Shown one piece after another: positions 24,432 to 33,255 of a stretch of DNA of 64,000 nt. Both the position numbers and the translations under genes were made by a program. Below the pieces are notes generated by a model. It did not search any database. It was not told where the DNA came from and worked only from the letters and a program-made list of their open reading frames with translations. This DNA is from Streptacidiphilus albus JL83 (lineage in GTDB: Bacteria; Actinomycetota; Actinomycetes; Streptomycetales; Streptomycetaceae). The stretch is from NCBI RefSeq assembly GCF_000744705.1, contig NZ_JQML01000001.1:4970017-5034016 (forward strand), in the 5' to 3' direction. Positions within the stretch are counted from its first letter, which is position 1. Each line of letters starts with the position of its first letter.

Positions 24432-24449
24432 CTAGTACGTACGTACTAG
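24432..24449. promoter_or_regulatory. Perfect 18-bp palindrome, TetR operator candidate
   Basis: CTAGTACGTACGTACTAG is its own reverse complement. It lies 25 bp upstream of the tautomerase start and 57 bp before the tetR start. A half-site GTACTAG recurs at 24480-24486. This matches the usual TetR-family arrangement of one operator controlling divergent genes. Confidence 0.8.
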
Positions 24450-24505
24450 GTGATGGCTCCAGCCTGCATTAGGATGGCCGTACTAGTCAAGGTGGGAGGC
24501 GCGTC

Positions 24506-25108
24506 GTGCGGACCGATACACGCAGCCGGATGATCGAGGCGACGGTGGAGGCGCTGCAGCGCCGTGGCGTCGCGGGCATGTCCTTCACCGAGGTGCTGCG
24601 CAGCAGCGGCGCCGCGCGGGGCGCGATCTACCACCACTTCCCCGGCGGCAAGGCCGAGTTGGTGGCCGAGGCGGCCACCCGCAACGGCGAGGACGTGAGC
24701 GGGTTCCTGGCCGCGCTGCCGGCCGACGACCCGCTCGGGGTGGTCGAGGCGTTCCTGGCGCTGGTCCGCCCGGTCGTGGCGGCGTCGGCCGGCGGGGGCG
24801 GCTGCGCCGTCGCGGCGGTCACTGTCGGTGGGAACGGGGATGCGGAGGACGACGCGCTGCGCAGCATCGCCGCGTCCGCGTTCGCCGCGTGGGGCGACCG
24901 GCTCGCGGAGCGGCTGGTGGCCGCCGGGCTCGCGCCCGAGGAGGCGGCGGACCTGGCCGCGCTGCTGCTGTCGCTGCTGGAGGGTGCGCATGTGCTCTGC
25001 CGCGCTGCCGGTGAGCTCGGCCCCTTCGACCGGGCGGCGCGGACGGCGGTCGAGCTGACCCGGGCCCGGTACGGCGGTCGTCGGCGGGACTCGGCCGTCG
25101 CCCGTTGA
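24506..25108 (+). CDS. TetR-family transcriptional regulator (LmrA/YxaF-like)
   Basis: A 200-residue repressor from GTG 24506 with GGGAGG seven bases upstream. The N-terminal HTH is TRSRMIEATVEALQRRGVAG, MSFTEVLRSSGAARGAIYHH and FPGGKAELVAEAA, the last being the family hallmark. The C-terminal ligand domain contains AASAGGGGCAVAAVTVGGNG and LLSLLEGAHVLCRAAGELGP, resembling the LmrA/YxaF subgroup, which senses flavonoids or drugs. It should bind the palindrome between itself and the tautomerase gene. The ligand is unknown. Confidence 0.88.
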   Translation: MRTDTRSRMIEATVEALQRRGVAGMSFTEVLRSSGAARGAIYHHFPGGKAELVAEAATRNGEDVSGFLAALPADDPLGVVEAFLALVRPVVAASAGGGGCAVAAVTVGGNGDAEDDALRSIAASAFAAWGDRLAERLVAAGLAPEEAADLAALLLSLLEGAHVLCRAAGELGPFDRAARTAVELTRARYGGRRRDSAVAR

Positions 25109-25351
25109 GCTCGGAACGCCGGAAGGAACGGGGCCGGTAGGAACGGGGGTGAAGCGGGCGCATTCGGTCGGCTGCGGTGAACTTTGATCGAGATCGGATA
25201 CCGATCGCGTAAAGTGCGTTGGCGATTCTCATAGGATGTGGACATACTCGCTGATCATGCGGCCAGTCTCGGACCCACTGAGTGGGTGCGCGCCGCTGAC
25301 GGCCACTCCCGGGTTGGGAATGGGGCGAATTGTCATTCTCTGGGAGTGTGT

Positions 25352-26635
25352 ATGGGGGTCGGCGACGCTGTGTCCGAAGCGAGCGAGGGCCAGGAGGCGG
25401 ACAAGTCCGCCGAAATTGTGAAGGATTCGACGGAGTCGATATCTGAGGCCGGTTCTGAAACCCCTTCCGAGGGGAGCGTCGGTACGCCTGCGAAGCCCGA
25501 TCCTCGACTGGAGCTGATGGCTGACGAGGCCTCGGATGTCGAGGCGGTGAGCGACGTGGTGAGCGACGCCGTGGTGGCGGAGAGCGCTGCGATCGAAGCC
25601 CCGGAGGCTGCCCCGGGTGAACCCGTTGCGGTCGAGGCGGCCACGGTCGTCCTGCAGCCGGCGGTCACCGCTGCGGCCGAGCCCGAGCCCGAGCCCGAGC
25701 CGCCTGCGCCCGTGCCTGCTGCGCCCGTGCCCGCGCCGCTGCCGCCCGTGTCGCCCGCGCCGCCGTTCGCGGTGCACCCGGCGGGTCCGCCGCCGCAGGG
25801 CGGGTATCCGATGGTGCCGCCGCCGCCCGCCGCGTTCCAGCAGCAGTGGGGCGCGGGGATGCAGCCGCCCGCACCGGCCAAGCCGCGCTCGCGCACGACG
25901 ATGTACGCCTCCCTCGCGGTGGTCGGCTTCCTGGCCATCGTGGCCGGTACGGCGGGCACCGTGGTCGCCGTCGGCAAGCCCGGCGGGAGCTCTGCCCAGG
26001 CGGCTTCGGTCCCCAGCGCCCGGGCCACGCACAGCGCGCCCGCCTCGCCGTCGCCGACCGCCGCGCCGACGACGCCCGCGCCGGTCGTGGTGCCGACCGT
26101 CGCGCCGTCCCCGACGTCCACCGTCCACGGCTCGGTCGACGGCGACAGTCACACCGGCGACCTGCGCTTCTTCCTGCTGCCGATCCCGGCCGGCGGACAG
26201 GTGATCGGTGACGCGGACGGGACGACCGAGAGCGTGTCCACGCTCTCCAAGGAGATGTCCGACCCCAGCCAGGGGCTGGGCGCGCTCAAGAGCTGGAACT
26301 GCACCGGCGGTGCGATCCGCGAGTACCGCAGCCCCGACGGGACGCTGACGATCACCACCGAGCTGAAGCACTTCGACAGTGACAGCGACGCCAGCGGCTG
26401 GGTGTCCGGGCTGACCTTCGGCCACGCCACGTCCTTCTCCGTCCCCGGCATCGGCGATGCCACCGGATGGGCCTACGACCCGAGCGATCCCACCGGCTAC
26501 GGCAACATCATCGGCGTCTCGCACGACGGCGATGTGGAGTACGAGATCAACATCAGCGGGACCGGCAAGATCGCCCATTCCCTGCTGCTGCCGCTGATGA
26601 AGCGCGAGGAGCAGCTCCTCAGCACCGGTCACTGA
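25352..26635 (+). CDS. Membrane-anchored LLLPxP-family protein 1
   Basis: About 427 residues from ATG 25352; an upstream in-frame ATG at 25238 is less likely. A long acidic, then Pro/Ala/Glu-rich cytoplasmic part (~190 residues) precedes one membrane segment (MYASLAVVGFLAIVAGTAGT). A Ser/Thr/Pro linker and an extracytoplasmic domain follow, opening with GDLRFFLLPIPAGGQ. Later comes LKSWNCTGGAIREYRSPDG with a single Cys. I do not recognise the family. The three following genes encode paralogues with the same layout and the same LLLPxP motif, so they probably form a hetero-complex at the cell surface. Confidence 0.7.
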   Translation: MGVGDAVSEASEGQEADKSAEIVKDSTESISEAGSETPSEGSVGTPAKPDPRLELMADEASDVEAVSDVVSDAVVAESAAIEAPEAAPGEPVAVEAATVVLQPAVTAAAEPEPEPEPPAPVPAAPVPAPLPPVSPAPPFAVHPAGPPPQGGYPMVPPPPAAFQQQWGAGMQPPAPAKPRSRTTMYASLAVVGFLAIVAGTAGTVVAVGKPGGSSAQAASVPSARATHSAPASPSPTAAPTTPAPVVVPTVAPSPTSTVHGSVDGDSHTGDLRFFLLPIPAGGQVIGDADGTTESVSTLSKEMSDPSQGLGALKSWNCTGGAIREYRSPDGTLTITTELKHFDSDSDASGWVSGLTFGHATSFSVPGIGDATGWAYDPSDPTGYGNIIGVSHDGDVEYEINISGTGKIAHSLLLPLMKREEQLLSTGH

Positions 26636-26719
26636 GCGTCGCCGCAGGCCGCCACCGGCCCGCCGCGCTCTGCCCGAAGTCCTCACGTCCTCGCTCAACG
26701 ACGTACCCGTGGAGAAACG

Positions 26720-27493
26720 TTGACCACCGAAGTAGCCGACGCGACGGCGACCGAGCCGCCGTCGCCGTCGCCCGCAGAGCGGAAGCCGCGACCGCGCGGC
26801 CGGACCGCGATCATCATGACGGCCGCCGTGGCCCTGGGCGTGCTCGGCGGCGGCGCCGTCGGCTACGACGTCCAGTACAACCGGACGCCCACGCCGCTGC
26901 CGGCGGTCGCGGTGACCCAGCCGCAGTACCCCGTCACCCATGCCGCACAGCCGCCGCTCTCGGCGGCCGACGACGACATGGTGAAGACCGACGGCGATCT
27001 GACCAAGTTGCTGCTGCCGGCACCCAGCGGGGCCACCCCGGGCAACCAGGGCGGCTCGATCGTGAGCTACTGGAACCTCGCCCAGTACGCCGAGCAGTTC
27101 GTGATTCCGGGCAACGAGTTCTCCCTGCTCGCCGACCACGGCTTCCGCCGTGCCGCGAACGCCAACTGGGAGCAGGGGAACGACCAGTTCTGCATCATCG
27201 ACCTGGTCCAGTTCAACCACGCCGACGAGGGCGGTGCGCTGCAGCAGATGCAGGCCCTGTCCAGCAGCGCGGCCGCGTGGACCGGCGGCACCGCAGTACT
27301 CGTTCCGGGCTCGGACAACAACGTGGTCTTCGCGGGAACGAAGTCGCACACCTCCGGGGCTGCCACCTACTACGAGGGCCGGGCCTACGGGGTCCACGGT
27401 GACATCGCGGTGGAGGTGGACTTCCAGTCCGGCAGTCCGGTCAGCGCGCAGACGATGCAGGGCCTTCTCCAGAAGCAGATGGAGCGACTGTGA
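26720..27493 (+). CDS. Membrane-anchored LLLPxP-family protein 2
   Basis: 257 residues from TTG 26720 (LTTEVADATATEPPSPSPA); GGAGAAACG supplies the ribosome-binding site. A short cytoplasmic tail and a membrane segment (TAIIMTAAVALGVLGGGAVG) precede an extracytoplasmic domain with DGDLTKLLLPAPSGATPGNQ, a Cys in NDQFCIIDLVQFNHADE, and a C-terminal YGVHGDIAVEVDFQSGSPVS. The downstream gene starts within its stop codon (GTGA), indicating translational coupling. The role is unknown. Confidence 0.72.
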   Translation: MTTEVADATATEPPSPSPAERKPRPRGRTAIIMTAAVALGVLGGGAVGYDVQYNRTPTPLPAVAVTQPQYPVTHAAQPPLSAADDDMVKTDGDLTKLLLPAPSGATPGNQGGSIVSYWNLAQYAEQFVIPGNEFSLLADHGFRRAANANWEQGNDQFCIIDLVQFNHADEGGALQQMQALSSSAAAWTGGTAVLVPGSDNNVVFAGTKSHTSGAATYYEGRAYGVHGDIAVEVDFQSGSPVSAQTMQGLLQKQMERL

Positions 27494-28371
27494 CCACCGA
27501 CCTGACGAAGACCCAGGACCAGCCGGAGCCGCAGGCCGGGCCGGTCGCCGCAACAGCCACAACAGCCGAGACGGCTGCAGCGCCCGCAGCGCCCGCGCCG
27601 GGCACTGAGCCCGCGCCGGACTCAGTGCCCGACCCGGCCGTGTCGGCCGGGTCGGGCAAGGGGCGCTGGATCGCGCTCGGGCTGGTCGGGGTGCTGGTGG
27701 CCGTCGCGACCGGCTACGGCATCGGCGAGGCGATCCTCGCCAACGAGAAGGCGCCGGCCGCGCCGGTGGCCGTGAGCGCACCCGTGCCGACACCGCCGGC
27801 CATCGGGGTCCGCCCGGACGGCAGCCACTTCGGTCCGCTCAGCGCACTGCTGCTGCCGGTGCCTGCGACCATGAGCCTGGGTTCGGACGACCCGGCCTTC
27901 GGCAACGACACCGTGCTCGCCGCCGGGCAGTACCAGGCATTCTTCAACGACGACTTCGCCGATCTCTCCGGCAGCGACCGGAGCCGGCTGGGCGGGCTGC
28001 TCGACGTCTCCGGGCTCAACGGCGCCGCGCTGCGGACGTACATGGTGAGCGACCAGATGGAGGCCGAGGTCGGCATGTTCCAGATGACCCGTGACCGGGT
28101 CGTCGCCGACAGCGCGCTGCAGCAGGAACTGGTCAACGCCACCGGCGGGTTCGCCGGTTCCGTCGGCGTCACCGGCTTCCCGCAGGCCCACTGCTACCTG
28201 CCGCCGCTGCAGCAGGGCTACCGGCTCGACTACATGAACTGCGACGCGGTGATCGGCGACCTGCTGGTGACCATGCACGCGTACGGTGTCGCGCCGCTCG
28301 ACAGCACGGGTGCCGCCAGTCTCTTCCAGCAGCAGCTCGCCCGTCTCGGAAACTCGGAGTCTCAGACATGA
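27490..28371 (+). CDS. Membrane-anchored LLLPxP-family protein 3
   Basis: 293 residues from GTG 27490. An Ala/Pro-rich N-terminus is followed by a membrane segment (WIALGLVGVLVAVATGYGIG). The extracytoplasmic domain starts GPLSALLLPVPATMSLGSDD and contains two Cys residues (QAHCYLPPLQQGYRLDYMNC) that could form a disulfide. It starts and ends with four-base overlaps with its neighbours, so it is translated as part of a coupled set. It is related to proteins 1, 2 and 4 by layout and the LLLPxP motif; overall identity is low. Confidence 0.72.
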   Translation: MTTDLTKTQDQPEPQAGPVAATATTAETAAAPAAPAPGTEPAPDSVPDPAVSAGSGKGRWIALGLVGVLVAVATGYGIGEAILANEKAPAAPVAVSAPVPTPPAIGVRPDGSHFGPLSALLLPVPATMSLGSDDPAFGNDTVLAAGQYQAFFNDDFADLSGSDRSRLGGLLDVSGLNGAALRTYMVSDQMEAEVGMFQMTRDRVVADSALQQELVNATGGFAGSVGVTGFPQAHCYLPPLQQGYRLDYMNCDAVIGDLLVTMHAYGVAPLDSTGAASLFQQQLARLGNSESQT

Positions 28372-29417
28372 GCGACATGACCAGCCCTCCGCCGGTGCCG
28401 CCGCAGCCCCCGCAGGCCGGCCAGGTCCCGCCGGCCCCGCAGCCGGTGCCGGTGCCGCAGCCGGTGCCGGGGCAGGGCTACCCGGGGCAGCCGTACGCAC
28501 CGCAGCCCGGACAGCCGCAGCCGGGTCCCTTCCCCGTCGGCCAGCCGCAGCCCTGGTACCCGCCCGGTCAGGGTCCGCAGCCCGGACAGCAGCCGGGCCT
28601 GCAGCCGGGGCAGCCGCTCTACGCCCAGGCCTGGGGCGTCCCGCAGTATCTCGGCGTGCCGCCCCAGCCGAAGCGCGAGCGGCCCTGGCTGCGGACCCTG
28701 CTGCGCTGGTCGGTCGCCGGCGTGGTCTTCCTCGCCGTCGGTTCGCTCACCACGCTCGCGGTCTCGCTGCCCAAGCGCACCGACATGCCCGGACTGAAGA
28801 CCCCGGGGGACAACCGGTACGTCTTCCCGGCCCTGCAGCTGCCCGAGCTGCCGCCGAACGGGCTCGGCCCGGCCGAGGGCGCTGCGCAGAACGGGACCAC
28901 GGTCCACCTGGCCGACCTGCGCGGGCTGCTGCTGCCGGCACCGGTCGGCGCCAAGACCGACGCCTCGTACCCGGGTGCGAAGGGCTGGTACCCGCAGGCC
29001 GCGTACGCCGCCAAGTTCACCGACGCCACGGAGTTGGCGGCCAAGTTCGCGGACTACGGGCTGCGGCACATCGCGGCGACCGCCTGGACCGGGCCCGACG
29101 GCACCCGCACCGAGATCTACCTGCTGGCCTTCCGCTCCTCCAGCTCGGCCTCGGTGCTGTACAACTACGACGTCAGCAGCACCCAGCCGGCGGCCGCGCC
29201 GACCGTCATAGCCCAGGACGACGTCACCTTCCCCGCCCTCAACGGCACGTCGGTGACCACGCTGGCGGAGTCGAGCGGTGCGCCCGCGCCGACCGACCTC
29301 GCGTTCATGAACAACGGCGACGTCGAGGCCGTGATCCTGATGACCAACGCCAAGGCGATCAACCCGGTCACCTTCAACCAGGTGGTGACCCTCCAGGGCG
29401 AACTGCTGCAGGGCTGA
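28368..29417 (+). CDS. Membrane-anchored LLLPxP-family protein 4
   Basis: 349 residues from ATG 28368. The cytoplasmic N-terminus (~100 residues) is built of Pro/Gln/Gly repeats (QPGQPQPGPFPVGQPQPW). The membrane segment is SVAGVVFLAVGSLTTLAVSL, and the outer domain opens HLADLRGLLLPAPVGAKTDA. It contains ITWTGPDGTR-like strands and ends EAVILMTNAKAINPVTFNQV. It is the last gene of the coupled four-gene set and is followed by a strong terminator hairpin. Confidence 0.72.
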   Translation: MSDMTSPPPVPPQPPQAGQVPPAPQPVPVPQPVPGQGYPGQPYAPQPGQPQPGPFPVGQPQPWYPPGQGPQPGQQPGLQPGQPLYAQAWGVPQYLGVPPQPKRERPWLRTLLRWSVAGVVFLAVGSLTTLAVSLPKRTDMPGLKTPGDNRYVFPALQLPELPPNGLGPAEGAAQNGTTVHLADLRGLLLPAPVGAKTDASYPGAKGWYPQAAYAAKFTDATELAAKFADYGLRHIAATAWTGPDGTRTEIYLLAFRSSSSASVLYNYDVSSTQPAAAPTVIAQDDVTFPALNGTSVTTLAESSGAPAPTDLAFMNNGDVEAVILMTNAKAINPVTFNQVVTLQGELLQG

Positions 29418-29432
29418 CCGCGCCTGCGGCGG

Positions 29433-29473
29433 CGCGGGTGAGGGGCGTCCCCTAGGGGATCTCCTCACCCGCG
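29433..29473 (+). terminator. Terminator after the four-paralogue operon
   Basis: An 11-bp stem (CGCGGGTGAGG at 29433-29443, CCTCACCCGCG at 29463-29473) encloses a smaller TCCCCTAGGGGA hairpin. It separates this operon from the ABC transporter genes. Confidence 0.75.
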
Positions 29474-29547
29474 TACCTCTGAAGTCCGGGCGGAATCGGT
29501 GCTCAGAGCCGATGTGCCGGCACCGCTGCCGCCCCTAGAGTCGTCCC

Positions 29548-30552
29548 GTGTCTGTCATCATCACGGACAACCTCACCAAGAGGTTCCCCCGGGTCACCGC
29601 GCTGGATCGACTGACCGTCGATGTGCAGCCCGGAGTGGTCGGCCTGGTCGGAGCGAACGGCGCAGGCAAGTCCACACTCATCAAGATCCTGTTGGGGCTG
29701 GCCCCGGCCACCGAGGGAACCGCTCACGTGCTGGGGCTGGACGTGGCGACGCAGGGCGGCGCCATCCGCGAACGCGTCGGCTACATGCCGGAGCACGACA
29801 CGCTGCCCCCGGACGTCTCGGCCACCGAGTTCGTCGTCCACATGGCCCGGATGTCCGGCCTGCCGGCCGCGGCCGCCCGGGAGCGGACCGCCGACACCCT
29901 GCGCCACGTGGGGCTCTACGAGGAGCGCTACCGGCCGATCGGTACCTACTCCACCGGCATGAAGCAGCGGGTGAAGCTGGCGCAGGCCATCGTCCACGAC
30001 CCGCAGCTGGTCCTGCTGGACGAGCCGACCAACGGCCTCGACCCGGTCGGCCGGGACGAGATGCTGGGGCTGATCCGGCGGATCCACCGCGACTTCGGGA
30101 TCTCCGTGCTGGTCACCTCGCACCTGCTCGGGGAGCTGGAGCGGACCTGCGAGCACATCGTCGTCATCGACGGGGGACGGCTGCTGCGCTCCTCCTCGAC
30201 CGCCGACTTCACCGCGGCCACCGCGCTGCTCGCGGTCGAGGTGACGGACCGCCAGTCCGACCTCTCCTTCGACACCGACGTCGCCCTGCGTGAGCTGCTC
30301 ACCGCCGCCGGGCTGACCGTCACCAGTGACGGCACCCGGGTACTGACCGTGGAGCTGGCCGGGGACGAGACCTACGACCTGATCCGGGACGCCGTCGCCG
30401 AGCTCGGCGTCGGCCTGGTGCGGTTGGAGCAGCGCCGCCACCACATCTCCGAGGTCTTCCACGACGAGCAGGACGAACCGGCGGCGGGTGGCGGCACCGG
30501 TTCCGACACCGGCACCGGCTCCGCGTCCGAGGAGGCGTCCAGCCATGTCTGA
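29548..30552 (+). CDS. ABC transporter ATP-binding protein (ABC-2 type) 1
   Basis: 334 residues from GTG 29548. Walker A is GANGAGKST near residue 35, the Q-loop region is VGYMPEHDTLPPD, the signature YSTGMKQRVKLAQAI and Walker B QLVLLDEPTNGLDP. A C-terminal extension (~90 residues) is typical of ABC-2 drug/lipid exporters' ATPases, ending in an acidic Gly/Thr-rich tail. It overlaps the permease gene by eight bases. With the three following genes it forms a double ABC system found in the same order in other Streptomyces. The substrate is not known. Confidence 0.9.
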   Translation: MSVIITDNLTKRFPRVTALDRLTVDVQPGVVGLVGANGAGKSTLIKILLGLAPATEGTAHVLGLDVATQGGAIRERVGYMPEHDTLPPDVSATEFVVHMARMSGLPAAAARERTADTLRHVGLYEERYRPIGTYSTGMKQRVKLAQAIVHDPQLVLLDEPTNGLDPVGRDEMLGLIRRIHRDFGISVLVTSHLLGELERTCEHIVVIDGGRLLRSSSTADFTAATALLAVEVTDRQSDLSFDTDVALRELLTAAGLTVTSDGTRVLTVELAGDETYDLIRDAVAELGVGLVRLEQRRHHISEVFHDEQDEPAAGGGTGSDTGTGSASEEASSHV

Positions 30553-31453
30553 CTCCCTGCGCCCCGCGCCCGCACCCGTGCCCGGCGCGCCGGCCGACGT
30601 GATCCACGACATCGGCTACCGGCACTACGACGGACCGCGCCTGGGCCGCGGCTACGCCGTGCGCTCGCTCTACGTGCTGACCCTGCGCGGCAGCTTCGGC
30701 CTCGGACGGTCCATCAAGTCCAAGGTCCTGCCGATGGGCATGCTGGCGCTGATGTGCCTGCCGGCCGCGATCATCGTCGCGATCGCGGTCTACCTCAAGG
30801 CCGGCAAGCTGCCGATCGAGTACCCGCACTACCTGAACGTGATGCAGTTCGTGATCGCGGTCTTCCTGGCCGCGCAGGCGCCGGTGGCGCTCTCCCGCGA
30901 CCTGCGGTTCATGACCCTGCCGCTGTACTTCTCCCGCCCGCTCACCTCGGGCGACTACGTGCGGGCCAAGTTCGCGGCGATGGCCTCGGCGGTGTTCATC
31001 CTCACCGCGCTGCCCGTGCTGATCATGTGGATCGGCTCGCTGCTGGCCTCGATGGACTTCCGCTACAACATCGAGCACCTGGCCTTCGGGCTGTTCGCGG
31101 CGCTCCTCTACGCCCTGCTCTACACGGCGATCGGGGCGGTCATCGCCTCGCGGACGTCGAGCCGGGGCTTCGGGGTGGCGGCGATCATCGCGGTGCTGCT
31201 GATCTCCGAGGCGATCTCGTTCGTCGTCTTCCACGTGCTGCAGAACCACCAGCACCTCTCCGCCGCCTACTGGGCGAACCTGATCAACCCGGGCGAGCTG
31301 GTCGACGCGACCACCACCTGGATGTTCGGCCTGCGGATCGAGGGCCAGTCCTACGTCCCGTCCGACCTCGGCGGCTACGTCTTCCTCGCCGTGATCGTGC
31401 TCGCCACCGCCGCCGCCTACGGACTCCTCGTCCGCCGCTACCGGAAGATCTGA
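30545..31453 (+). CDS. ABC-2 permease 1
   Basis: 302 residues from ATG 30545. The N-terminal motif DVIHDIGYRHYDGPRLGRGY is characteristic of this actinobacterial permease family. Six hydrophobic segments follow (such as VLPMGMLALMCLPAAIIVAI and YVFLAVIVLATAAAYGLLVR). It pairs with the ATPase at 29548-30552, whose end it overlaps. The second ATPase begins 10 bp after its stop. Confidence 0.9.
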   Translation: MSDSLRPAPAPVPGAPADVIHDIGYRHYDGPRLGRGYAVRSLYVLTLRGSFGLGRSIKSKVLPMGMLALMCLPAAIIVAIAVYLKAGKLPIEYPHYLNVMQFVIAVFLAAQAPVALSRDLRFMTLPLYFSRPLTSGDYVRAKFAAMASAVFILTALPVLIMWIGSLLASMDFRYNIEHLAFGLFAALLYALLYTAIGAVIASRTSSRGFGVAAIIAVLLISEAISFVVFHVLQNHQHLSAAYWANLINPGELVDATTTWMFGLRIEGQSYVPSDLGGYVFLAVIVLATAAAYGLLVRRYRKI

Positions 31454-31463
31454 GAGGCCACCT

Positions 31464-32384
31464 GTGACCACCATCAGCATCGACCGGGTCTCCCGCTGGT
31501 TCGGGAACGTCGTCGCCGTCAACGACATCAGCATGACCGTGGGGCCCGGCGTCACCGGACTGCTCGGCCCCAACGGGGCCGGCAAGTCCACCCTGATCCA
31601 CATGATGAGCGGCTTCCTGCCGCCGTCCACCGGACGGGTCGACATCGACGGCACACCGGTCTGGAAGAACCAGGGCGCCTACCGGCAGATCGGCCTCGTG
31701 CCCGAGCGCGAGGCCATGTACGACTTCCTCACCGGGCACGAGTTCGTCCTCGCCAACGCCGAGCTGCACGGGCTGGCCGACCCCGGCGCCGCCGCCCAAC
31801 GGGCGCTCGCCACGGTGGCGATGGAGTACGCCCAGGACCGCACCGTCGGCACCTACTCCAAGGGCATGCGGCAGCGCGTCAAAATGGCCTCGGCGCTGGT
31901 CCACGACCCGGCCGTGCTGCTGCTGGACGAGCCCTTCAACGGGATGGACCCGCGGCAGCGGATGCACCTGATGGAGCTGCTGCGCCGGTTCGGCTCCGAG
32001 GGCCGGACGGTGCTGTTCTCCTCGCACATCCTGGAGGAGGTCGAACAGCTCGCCCGGCACATCGAGGTGGTCGTCGCCGGACGGCACGCCGCCTCCGGCG
32101 ACTTCCACAAGATCCGCCGGCTGATGACCAACCGGCCGCACCGCTACCTGGTGCGCTCCAGCGACGACCGGCGGCTGGCGGCGGCGCTGATCGCGGACGC
32201 GTCGACGGCCGGCATCGAACTCGACTGGAGCGAGCGAGCCCTGCGGATCCAGGCCATCGACTTCTTCCGCTTCACCGAGCTGCTGCCCAGGGTCGCCAAG
32301 GAGGCCGGGATCCGGCTGCTGACCGTGTCGCCCCAGGACGAGTCCCTGGAGAGCGTCTTCTCCTACCTGGTGACGTCGCCATGA
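31464..32384 (+). CDS. ABC transporter ATP-binding protein (ABC-2 type) 2
   Basis: 306 residues from GTG 31464. Walker A is GPNGAGKSTL, the signature YSKGMRQRVKMASAL and Walker B AVLLLDEPFNGMDP. It is similar in build to ATPase 1 but clearly diverged. The C-terminal domain (LLTVSPQDESLESVFSYLV) is the usual ABC-2 ATPase tail. It lies between two permease genes in one operon. Confidence 0.9.
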   Translation: MTTISIDRVSRWFGNVVAVNDISMTVGPGVTGLLGPNGAGKSTLIHMMSGFLPPSTGRVDIDGTPVWKNQGAYRQIGLVPEREAMYDFLTGHEFVLANAELHGLADPGAAAQRALATVAMEYAQDRTVGTYSKGMRQRVKMASALVHDPAVLLLDEPFNGMDPRQRMHLMELLRRFGSEGRTVLFSSHILEEVEQLARHIEVVVAGRHAASGDFHKIRRLMTNRPHRYLVRSSDDRRLAAALIADASTAGIELDWSERALRIQAIDFFRFTELLPRVAKEAGIRLLTVSPQDESLESVFSYLVTSP

Positions 32385-32436
32385 CCGGGCCCGCAGCACA
32401 GACCAGGACCAGCACACCCCGTAAGGATGTGAACCA

Positions 32437-33153
32437 GTGAACCTCACCGTCGCCCGGCTGACCGTACGCGGCCTGCTCGGCCGCCGCCGCGGCCTGCTGC
32501 TGCTCGCGGTGCCCGCGCTGCTGCTGGTCCTGTCGGTGGTCATCCGCCTCGCCGTCGGCCAGGACGAGAGCACCACCGTCAACGTCCTCGGCGGGCTCGG
32601 GCTCGGCACGCTGGTGCCGCTGCTCGGACTGATCGCCGGGACCGGTGCCATCGGCCCGGAGATCGACGACGGCTCGATCGTCTACCTGCTGGCCAAGCCC
32701 CTGCCGCGCTGGAAGATCGTCACCACCAAGCTCGCGGTCTCCGTCGGCTGCACCGCGGTCTTCGGGGCGATCCCGATGTACATCGCCGGGGTCATCCTCT
32801 TCGGCAACTTCGAGCACCTGGCCCTGGCGTACGGGGTCGGCGCGCTCGTCGCCGGGGTCGCCTACAGCTCGATCTTCCTGCTGCTCGGCGTGGTCTCCCG
32901 GCACGCGGTGGTGTGGGGCCTGCTGTACTCGCTGGTCTGGGAGAGCGTCTTCGGCGGCCTGGTCCCGGGCGCGAAGACGCTCAGCGTCCAGCAGTGGTCG
33001 CTCGCGATCACCCGCACGATCGCCGATCCCGGCGTGGTCACCTCGGCCGTCCACCTGCCGACGGCGGTGCCGCTGCTGCTGGTGGTCATCCTCGGCGGCA
33101 CGGCGCTGGCCGCCGCTCGGCTGAGCCGGCTCACACTCGCCGGCGAGGAGTAG
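32437..33153 (+). CDS. ABC-2 permease 2
   Basis: 238 residues from GTG 32437 with AAGGATGTG upstream. The order is a basic N-terminus (TVRGLLGRRRG), about six membrane segments and the motif EIDDGSIVYLLAKPLPRWKI in the first loop, which is typical of ABC-2 permeases. It is the last gene of the four-gene transporter operon. A strong hairpin follows 10 bp after its stop. Confidence 0.88.
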   Translation: MNLTVARLTVRGLLGRRRGLLLLAVPALLLVLSVVIRLAVGQDESTTVNVLGGLGLGTLVPLLGLIAGTGAIGPEIDDGSIVYLLAKPLPRWKIVTTKLAVSVGCTAVFGAIPMYIAGVILFGNFEHLALAYGVGALVAGVAYSSIFLLLGVVSRHAVVWGLLYSLVWESVFGGLVPGAKTLSVQQWSLAITRTIADPGVVTSAVHLPTAVPLLLVVILGGTALAAARLSRLTLAGEE

Positions 33154-33162
33154 CGAGCTGTT

Positions 33163-33209
33163 AGCCCCGAAGGCGGGTCCGCGCGCTGCGCGGACCCGCC
33201 TTCGGGGCT
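33163..33209. terminator. Bidirectional terminator hairpin
   Basis: A perfect 22-bp stem (33163-33184 with 33188-33209, beginning AGCCCCGAAGGCGGGTCC) and a three-base loop between the convergent ABC operon and MFS gene. It has no T-run but is one of the strongest hairpins in the window. Confidence 0.88.
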
Positions 33210-33255
33210 ACTGCGGTTCTGGCCCGCTGCGGTACCGGGCTACTGCGGTTCGCGG

